Shown: positions 59,295 through 64,000 of the stretch, in pieces
Position numbering within the stretch: position 1 is the stretch's first letter
Layout: every line of letters starts with the position of its first letter
Origin: an uncultured Clostridia bacterium
GTDB lineage: Bacteria > Bacillota > Clostridia > Christensenellales > Borkfalkiaceae
Assembly: GCA_934271065.1 (NCBI GenBank)
Contig: CAKQQQ010000003.1
Span: 1 to 64,000 of the forward strand
Length of the DNA: 64,000 nt
Direction of reading: 5' to 3'
Translations under genes and position numbers: made by a program
Notes under the pieces: model-generated
The model's input: only the letters and a program-made list of their open reading frames with translations
Database searches by the model: none
What the model was told of the DNA's origin: nothing

Positions 59295-59728
59295 AAATAG
59301 CCTATAAGAAATTAAACGAAAGGGCGGTCGCGCCCGTATACGGCAGTAAGGGCAGCGCGGGCGGAGATCTGTGTTCCGCGGAAGAGTCCGACGTAATCGT
59401 GCGCGCGGGGGAAACCGCGTTTATAGGCACGGGGCTTGCGGTGGAAATTCCCGAAGGCTACGTCGGGCTGGTTTACGCGAGAAGCGGTCTCGCGTGTAAA
59501 AGCGACCTTGCCCCCGCGAATAAGGTCGGGGTTATCGACAGCGACTATCGCGGCGAGATAAAAGTCGCCCTGCACAATCACGGCAAGACCGACAGAACGG
59601 TGTCGCGCGGCGACAGGATCGCCCAACTCGTAATCGCGCCGTACCTGTACGTCGAGTACGAAGAAGTACCCGAACTTTCGGATACCGTTCGCGGCGCGGG
59701 CGGATTCGGTTCTACGGGCAGAAAATAA
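59291..59728 (+). CDS. dut: Deoxyuridine triphosphatase
   Basis: The 145-residue product contains the five dUTPase motifs: GSAGGDLCS (I), ARSGLA (II), GVIDSDYRGEIKV (III, with catalytic Asp and Tyr), GDRIAQLVI (IV) and RGAGGFGSTG (V). It is a homotrimer that turns dUTP into dUMP, keeping uracil out of DNA and feeding dTMP synthesis. Placement with nrdD-nrdG makes a nucleotide-supply operon. The glycine-rich motif V is at the very C-terminus as expected. Confidence 0.96.
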   Translation: MKIAYKKLNERAVAPVYGSKGSAGGDLCSAEESDVIVRAGETAFIGTGLAVEIPEGYVGLVYARSGLACKSDLAPANKVGVIDSDYRGEIKVALHNHGKTDRTVSRGDRIAQLVIAPYLYVEYEEVPELSDTVRGAGGFGSTGRK

Positions 59729-59744
59729 ACCCGAAAGGTCATAT

Positions 59745-59775
59745 CGCCCCGCGTTTGAGCGTCAAACGCGGGGCG
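59745..59775 (+). terminator. Terminator of nrdD-nrdG-dut operon
   Basis: CGCCCCGCGTTTGA pairs with TCAAACGCGGGGCG over a GCG loop, 14 pairs, followed by TTTTG. Confidence 0.9.
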
Positions 59776-59843
59776 TTTTGCGCGCCCGAACCGTATTTTT
59801 ATAATATATTTGTGAAATTGTCGGGTTTTTCGCGGTTATTGCA

Positions 59844-59872
59844 TTGACAAATTTTACTTAAAAGTATAAAAT
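59844..59872 (+). promoter_or_regulatory. Promoter of secreted membrane protein gene
   Basis: TTGACA (59844-59849), 17 bases, TAAAAT (59867-59872). The gene start is at 59952 after ACGGAGA, leaving a leader of about 70 bases. Confidence 0.75.
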
Positions 59873-59951
59873 GGTACATAATCCGTATCCGTCGGCTCGG
59901 TTTTCGGGCGGGGTGGATGCAAATTCGTAAAACGTTTTCACGGAGACAACT

Positions 59952-61559
59952 ATGAAAAGCAAAAAGAGTTTACGCGTAATTGCCGCGATAGTCGGCGTTA
60001 TTTCCGTATTCGTATCGTTCGGTTTCGTTTCGGCGTTCGGCGCGGACGAAACCCCTACGACTAAACTTTACGCGTCCAAGCCCGCGGCGATCGCGGTAAG
60101 GGCGGTTGAAACGACTATCGATTTCGTTACCGTCAAAAAGACGGCCGACGATAAAGAAACGCCCGTCGCCGCGACCGATATAGAGAAAGTCGAAGTCACG
60201 CGCGGCTCTGACAAACTCGAAAGCGGCGTTAAAATCGCGGGTAACTACGGCTATACGTTCAATAAGGACAAAGGCACGATAGTGTTTTACGAGTCCGACG
60301 CTATGGCTGCCGACGATTCCGTCGTAGACGAATATTCCGTACAGGTCTTTACCAAAGACAACGACAAAGACGGCAAGGGTAAAGAAGGTCTCCCCGCGAC
60401 GGTCGTAAGCGTTCGCGCCAAAGCCGAAGCGTCGAAATACCTTGCGGTAACCGATCCTTCGTTCTCCGCCAAATTCGACGCGGCGCAGACCAAGATAAAC
60501 GGAGCGACGGCTACGAGCAGTAAATCGGTTACTCTTCCGTTCGACGAGATAAGCGAACTCGTGGTAAGCCCCGTTCTGCAAAAGAGCGCGCTTAAATACA
60601 CCTTATATTACCAAAGCCCGAACTCGACTACGTTCACGTCCAAATCGCCCGAAAAGGGCGCGATACCCAAACTTTCGGTATCCGCCGACGGCGATTACAG
60701 ATTTTACGTTCTCGTAAGCGACGATTTCGGCAACGAATTGTCCGTTAAAGACGCGGAGATCAAAGAGATAAACGGCGTAGTCGGATATTACGACGAAACC
60801 GATAACCTTATCGCCCCGATATTCTCTTACTCGTATACCGACGCCAAAGCGATAGAGATTACCGCGAGCGGCGACAGCGGCAAAGGCAGAGTAAAACAGA
60901 GATATCAGAACCTTACCCTTACCGTAAAGAACGCTTCCGACGTTACGTTTACGCTTCAATACAATCCTAACAGCGGCGACGTAAACGACGAAGGCTGGGT
61001 AAACGCCGTAAAGGATAAACAAGCCAAATTCGACGCCGACTCGTTCACCGCGAGCCAACTGTACTTTACCCCGCTCGTAAAAGGCTATTTCAGATTCGAA
61101 GTAACCGCGAAAGGCGGAAAGACGGGCGTTGAAACGCTTACCGAAAAGACGGGCGCGATTTCCGTTCAGAACGAAGTCGAAGTCCTTAAACTCGAAAACG
61201 AAACGTTAAAGAACTTCTTTAAGAACAACCGGTTGTCCGTACTCTTTCTCGGCATTGCGGTATTGTGTCTCGTAGGCATAATAGTAGTCGCGTGCTGGAA
61301 GCCGAGCGATAAACCGGCGAAGACCGAAAAGGGCAAAAAGGCGAAAGAAGAAACCGCAGAAGTAATCGAAGCGGAAGACGCGGAAGCGTTACCCGTTACC
61401 GAAGCCGGCTCGATAGCGATTATCGGCGGCGAGAGCGAGCCTGCCGAAGCGGAAGGCGCGGAAGCCGAAGAAGCAACCGAACCCGCCGAAGAAGCGACCG
61501 AAGAAGTCGCCGCTCCTGCGGAAGAAAAGCCCGAAACCGACGGGCAGCCCGAAGCGTAA
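59952..61559 (+). CDS. Secreted single-pass membrane protein with acidic tail
   Basis: The 535-residue product has a signal peptide (LRVIAAIVGVISVFVSFGFVSAFGA), about 395 extracellular residues of beta-rich Ig-like character (DDFGNELSVKDAEIKEINGVVGYYDETDN), and a membrane helix near residues 427-449 (LSVLFLGIAVLCLVGIIVVACW). A cytoplasmic tail of about 85 residues starts with a basic stop-transfer patch and then is almost entirely Glu, Ala and Pro. It is monocistronic. I do not recognise the family; cell-envelope sensing, polysaccharide or sortase-independent anchoring roles are possible. The long acidic cytosolic tail is odd for a surface protein. Confidence 0.7.
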   Translation: MKSKKSLRVIAAIVGVISVFVSFGFVSAFGADETPTTKLYASKPAAIAVRAVETTIDFVTVKKTADDKETPVAATDIEKVEVTRGSDKLESGVKIAGNYGYTFNKDKGTIVFYESDAMAADDSVVDEYSVQVFTKDNDKDGKGKEGLPATVVSVRAKAEASKYLAVTDPSFSAKFDAAQTKINGATATSSKSVTLPFDEISELVVSPVLQKSALKYTLYYQSPNSTTFTSKSPEKGAIPKLSVSADGDYRFYVLVSDDFGNELSVKDAEIKEINGVVGYYDETDNLIAPIFSYSYTDAKAIEITASGDSGKGRVKQRYQNLTLTVKNASDVTFTLQYNPNSGDVNDEGWVNAVKDKQAKFDADSFTASQLYFTPLVKGYFRFEVTAKGGKTGVETLTEKTGAISVQNEVEVLKLENETLKNFFKNNRLSVLFLGIAVLCLVGIIVVACWKPSDKPAKTEKGKKAKEETAEVIEAEDAEALPVTEAGSIAIIGGESEPAEAEGAEAEEATEPAEEATEEVAAPAEEKPETDGQPEA

Positions 61560-61593
61560 TAAAAGCGTAACGAGTTAAACTGAATATAAAACG

Positions 61594-61627
61594 GCGGCGG
61601 ACGCAATTTTGCGTCCGCCGCTTTTTT
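61594..61627. terminator. Bidirectional terminator
   Basis: GCGGCGGACGCAA-TT-TTGCGTCCGCCGC stem followed by TTTTTT; on the minus strand the tail is weaker. It separates the membrane protein gene from the converging ABC operon. Confidence 0.88.
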
Positions 61628-61677
61628 ACAAATTTTCATACGGTGTACGGTACTACCGCTCTCGCCTTTGCCGCAAA

Positions 61678-62571
61678 TTATCTTTTCTTTTCTCGCAGAT
61701 TGTATATCAACACGTTAATCGCGGTAAGCAGAAGTATAGAGCCGATTACCACGAGATACATAATCCATTCTTCCACTCGGTTGCCGAAAAAGTATACGTT
61801 GCAGTCCACGCTGTCTTTTATCCCTTCCACCGCTTCCGTCGGGAAGCCGCTTTTCGACATTTCCGCGAACGCACCGTTCATACAATGGTTTCTCATAAGC
61901 GAAGTGCCGTAAGTGCCGGGCAGAAACGCGAGCAGATTTCGCAGGAACGCGCCCGATTGCGAGATGGGCATATACGCGCCGCATACGAACCCGTACCCGG
62001 CGGAGACGATCGTTCCGACCGCCTGTACCTGTCCTTGCGAAGAGAGAAAGGCGTTGATTACGGACGAGAGAGCCGTTCCGAACGCGGTCACGAGCAGTAC
62101 GTCGAGCAGCAGTAATATTACGTCGGCGAAACTCATATAAAACCCGACCGCGCCGACGTATACGAGACACGCCGCCGTCGCCGCAAAAGTGATTATTATA
62201 GTCGAGAAAAAGGACGCGAACGAGTACGCCGCCGCCACCGTCGAACGCCTGACGGGCGATACGAGCAGGTCGTTTATCGTTCCGTTGGCGCGGTCGCTTA
62301 CGCATAGCATATTAGAACAGAACGCCACCGTAACGCAACACACCGCAAGCAGCGACGAAGAGAGTTGCCCCGCGACCGTTCCGTTTATAAGCGACTCGGA
62401 CACCGCGCGTCCGTTAAGCCCTTCTGCGAAAGATTCTTTGTATACTCTCGCGAGAAACGCGCAGTATAGCACGAGCAGAATGACGGGCGTTATCAGCGAT
62501 GAGAAGAACGCGCCTTTATCCTTGAAAAACACCTTGATATTCCGTTTTGTCAAAGCCGTAAAAGTTTTCAT
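61678..62571 (-). CDS. ABC-2 type transporter permease
   Basis: The 297-residue membrane protein has six helices typical of ABC-2 export permeases: an N-terminal cytoplasmic helix (TFTALTKRNIKVFFKDKGAFFSSLITPVILLVLYCAFLA), the conserved ISxRxRGTINDLL-like loop SDRANGTINDLLVSPVRR, and a GTIVSAGYGFVCGAYMPISQ helix before the final pair. It pairs with the ATPase encoded upstream, overlapping its stop by four bases. The pair resembles DrrB-like or NodJ-like exporters for drugs, lipids or polysaccharides. Confidence 0.88.
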   Translation of the reverse strand: MKTFTALTKRNIKVFFKDKGAFFSSLITPVILLVLYCAFLARVYKESFAEGLNGRAVSESLINGTVAGQLSSSLLAVCCVTVAFCSNMLCVSDRANGTINDLLVSPVRRSTVAAAYSFASFFSTIIITFAATAACLVYVGAVGFYMSFADVILLLLDVLLVTAFGTALSSVINAFLSSQGQVQAVGTIVSAGYGFVCGAYMPISQSGAFLRNLLAFLPGTYGTSLMRNHCMNGAFAEMSKSGFPTEAVEGIKDSVDCNVYFFGNRVEEWIMYLVVIGSILLLTAINVLIYNLREKKR

Positions 62572-63482
62572 TTTTCGTCCACCCCCGCTTTAATCCCCGT
62601 AACCGCGAGAAACACGTCGTCCATCTTGCCTTTTATCACTTCGAAGTCCTTGAAAATATCCGGTCGGCTTATCAGCAGTTCGCGCGCGGCGGCGGTGTCT
62701 TTAACCGCGATTCTGTACGCGTTCTCGCCCGTCCGTTCGTAAGGCAGACCGAGCGAAGCGACGTCTTCTTCACGCGAAGAGTAGGTTATTATAAAGTCGC
62801 CCGTGTACGCGTTTTTAAGTTCTACGGGCGTGCCTTCCGCGACGATTTTGCCCTTGTCGATAATGACTATGCGGTCGGCTTCGGCGGCTTCTTCCATATA
62901 ATGCGTCGTAAGAAGAACGGTAGTGCGCTCGGTTTTTATCAGCGACGAGATAAAATTCCACAGCGTTTTGCGCGTTTGCGGATCGAGCCCCGTAGTCGGC
63001 TCGTCGAGTATGAGTATTTCGGGGCTGTGCAGCATCGCGCGCGCCACGTCGATTTTCCGTCTCTGTCCGCCCGACAGTTTTGAAAGGGTTTTGCCGAGCA
63101 GGGGCTTGAATTCGAGTTTTTCGGCGAGTTCGTCTATGCGCGCTTCGGCGGCTTTGCCGAATATGCCGTACAGGGCGGCGCGCGAGATCAGGTTGTCTTT
63201 GACCGACAGGGTTTTATCGAGCGCGGAATACTGAAACACCACGCCTATTTTCCGCGCCGATTCCCGACAGTCTTCGTCGGAATCTTTACCGCAGATATAT
63301 ACCTTGCCGCCGTCTTTTTTAAGGGTTTTGCATATTATCGATATGGTCGTCGATTTCCCCGCGCCGTTTACGCCGAGAAAGGCGAACAGTTCGCCTTTGC
63401 CGACCGAAAACGACAGATCGTCCACCGCGACGAGATCGCCGTAGGCTTTTCTTAAATTTCGGATTTCAATAACTTTTTCCAT
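62568..63482 (-). CDS. ABC transporter ATP-binding protein, export type
   Basis: The 304-residue product has Walker A GVNGAGKST, the signature LSGGQRRKIDVARA, Walker B EILILDEPT and the switch His in LLTTHYMEE, and a C-terminal DrrA-like extension. The start ATG 63482 is only six bases after a -10 element and there is no ribosome site, which implies a leaderless mRNA. A perfect 20-base palindrome covers this region and probably binds a repressor. It drives the exporter encoded with the next gene. Confidence 0.93.
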   Translation of the reverse strand: MEKVIEIRNLRKAYGDLVAVDDLSFSVGKGELFAFLGVNGAGKSTTISIICKTLKKDGGKVYICGKDSDEDCRESARKIGVVFQYSALDKTLSVKDNLISRAALYGIFGKAAEARIDELAEKLEFKPLLGKTLSKLSGGQRRKIDVARAMLHSPEILILDEPTTGLDPQTRKTLWNFISSLIKTERTTVLLTTHYMEEAAEADRIVIIDKGKIVAEGTPVELKNAYTGDFIITYSSREEDVASLGLPYERTGENAYRIAVKDTAAARELLISRPDIFKDFEVIKGKMDDVFLAVTGIKAGVDEK

Positions 63483-63483
63483 A

Positions 63484-63517
63484 CCGTAATTATATAATTA
63501 CGGCAGTTATTTGTCAA
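63484..63517 (-). promoter_or_regulatory. Leaderless promoter in a perfect palindrome
   Basis: On the minus strand TTGACA (63517-63512), 17 bases, TATAAT (63494-63489), with ATG beginning at 63482. The arms CCGTAATTAT and ATAATTACGG make a 20-base palindrome at 63484-63503 covering the -10 and the start region, a typical position for a TetR- or MarR-type operator. Confidence 0.8.
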
Positions 63518-63639
63518 TCGCGTAAGTAAAAAAACTCGGCGGCGCAGGGATATTTTTTTAACGGCGGCGCGTTCGACAAATTCGGCGGATTTTCGCCGAA
63601 ACTCGACCGAAACGGTCAAAATCTTACGCGTTTCACGCT

Positions 63640-63667
63640 TTGAAACTTCGTCGAAAAATGTTAAAAT
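63640..63667 (+). promoter_or_regulatory. Candidate promoter of response regulator gene
   Basis: TTGAAA (63640-63645), 16 bases, TAAAAT (63662-63667); a ribosome site AAGGAG (63726-63731) and ATG 63740 follow. The spacing and sequence fit a vegetative promoter moderately. Confidence 0.5.
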
Positions 63668-63739
63668 ATATACGACGAATGGCTGTGCGCGCGAAAGGTA
63701 ACGCGATACAGCCGCGATAAAAATCAAGGAGTTGCGATT

Positions 63740-64000
63740 ATGAAAAAATCGGTCGTTATACTTCAGGATAATATCCGCAGGGCGAACGCGCTTGCGGAAG
63801 AGTTTGAAAAGAGCGGAAAATTCATCGTTTCGGGCGTGTCGGCGGACGGCGCGGAAGGCGCGGAAATCGTGATAAACGAAAACGCGGACTATCTCGTTTC
63901 GGACGTGGTGTTGCCGACGCTTGACGGGCTCGGCGTGCTTGACAAATTGAAAAAGTCGGGCGTAAAGACCAAAGTCGTTATGTACAGTTCCGTAAAGAGC
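63740..64000 (+). CDS. Response regulator, 3' end beyond window
   Basis: The visible 87 codons encode a receiver domain with acidic Asp10, phospho-acceptor Asp55 in VSDVVLPTLDGLGVL, and the later VVMYSS segment that carries the conserved Ser/Thr. The DxxLPxLDGLGVL sequence is close to that of Spo0A receivers, which have IMPHLDGLGVL. The output domain lies outside, so Spo0A cannot be confirmed. Nearby there is no histidine kinase gene, which would fit an orphan master regulator fed by a phosphorelay. Confidence 0.75.
   Translation, partial: MKKSVVILQDNIRRANALAEEFEKSGKFIVSGVSADGAEGAEIVINENADYLVSDVVLPTLDGLGVLDKLKKSGVKTKVVMYSSVKS

Noticed and set aside
63740..64000. Naming the response regulator spo0A
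   Set aside because: Only the receiver domain is visible; the Spo0A DNA-binding domain lies beyond the window, so the symbol was left empty.
1..64000. tRNA, rRNA or known riboswitch genes
   Set aside because: No cloverleaf with TTCGAATC-type arms and CCA region, and no rRNA-like conserved stretch, was recognised by eye; a covariance-model scan would be needed to be certain.

Overview
The window looks like the chromosome of an uncultured anaerobic gut Firmicute, probably a Clostridia member of the Christensenellales/Oscillospirales type. The signs are strong AGGAGG-type ribosome sites, TTGACA/TATAAT promoters, class III (anaerobic) ribonucleotide reductase, a Spo0A-like receiver domain at the right edge, many secreted Ig-like and beta-helix proteins, and a conjugative element of clostridial type. 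The taxonomic placement is inference; no rRNA or tRNA gene was seen.

Region 1 (1 to about 24,247) is mobile DNA. It opens inside a VirB4-type conjugation ATPase (1-1518), followed by a large secreted protein whose C-terminus resembles a type IV secretion pilin (1519-4674). Next come TnpV and small accessory genes and three tandem serine recombinases (5661-9882), the middle one lacking the catalytic domain. Then come a nucleotidyltransferase-like gene (10070-10705) and a six-gene leftward operon (10758-16168). That operon encodes a resolvase-like protein without the catalytic serine, a full serine recombinase with an unusual C-terminal domain, two stand-alone relatives of that domain, and two ParB-like proteins. 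A divergent pair of XRE regulators with repeated DNA sites separates it from a rightward cargo cassette (17385-21248) with a RelB-like protein, two metallophosphoesterases and three proteins I do not recognise. A second small cassette (21439-23971) has a palindromic promoter, a HEPN-like protein and an AAA ATPase with a nuclease-like C-terminus. The element appears to end just before 24,248, where only the 3' end of a GH3 glycosidase gene remains. That suggests insertion into, or deletion of, this host gene.

Region 2 (24,248-54,315) is a glycan-utilisation locus. It holds a small secreted protein on the minus strand; a giant lipoprotein with a tyrosine-phosphatase domain and four beta-helix modules; a 44-residue peptide; further secreted beta-helix and Ig-like proteins; and a sugar ABC importer (binding protein and two permeases, no ATPase). 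A run of enzyme genes follows: a GH67N/DUF4838-like lipoprotein, then GH2-, GH3-, GH95- and GH127-type enzymes without signal peptides. The simplest reading is extracellular capture of a plant or mucin-type glycan rich in alpha-L-fucose/galactose and beta-L-arabinofuranose, import of oligosaccharides and cytoplasmic trimming.

Region 3 (54,316-64,000) is housekeeping: a CPBP protease and a PAP2 phosphatase on the minus strand, an HU protein, the nrdD-nrdG-dut operon with a candidate NrdR box, a membrane-anchored secreted protein with an acidic cytoplasmic tail, a two-gene ABC exporter read from an apparently leaderless promoter inside a perfect palindrome, and the start of a response regulator gene cut by the window end.
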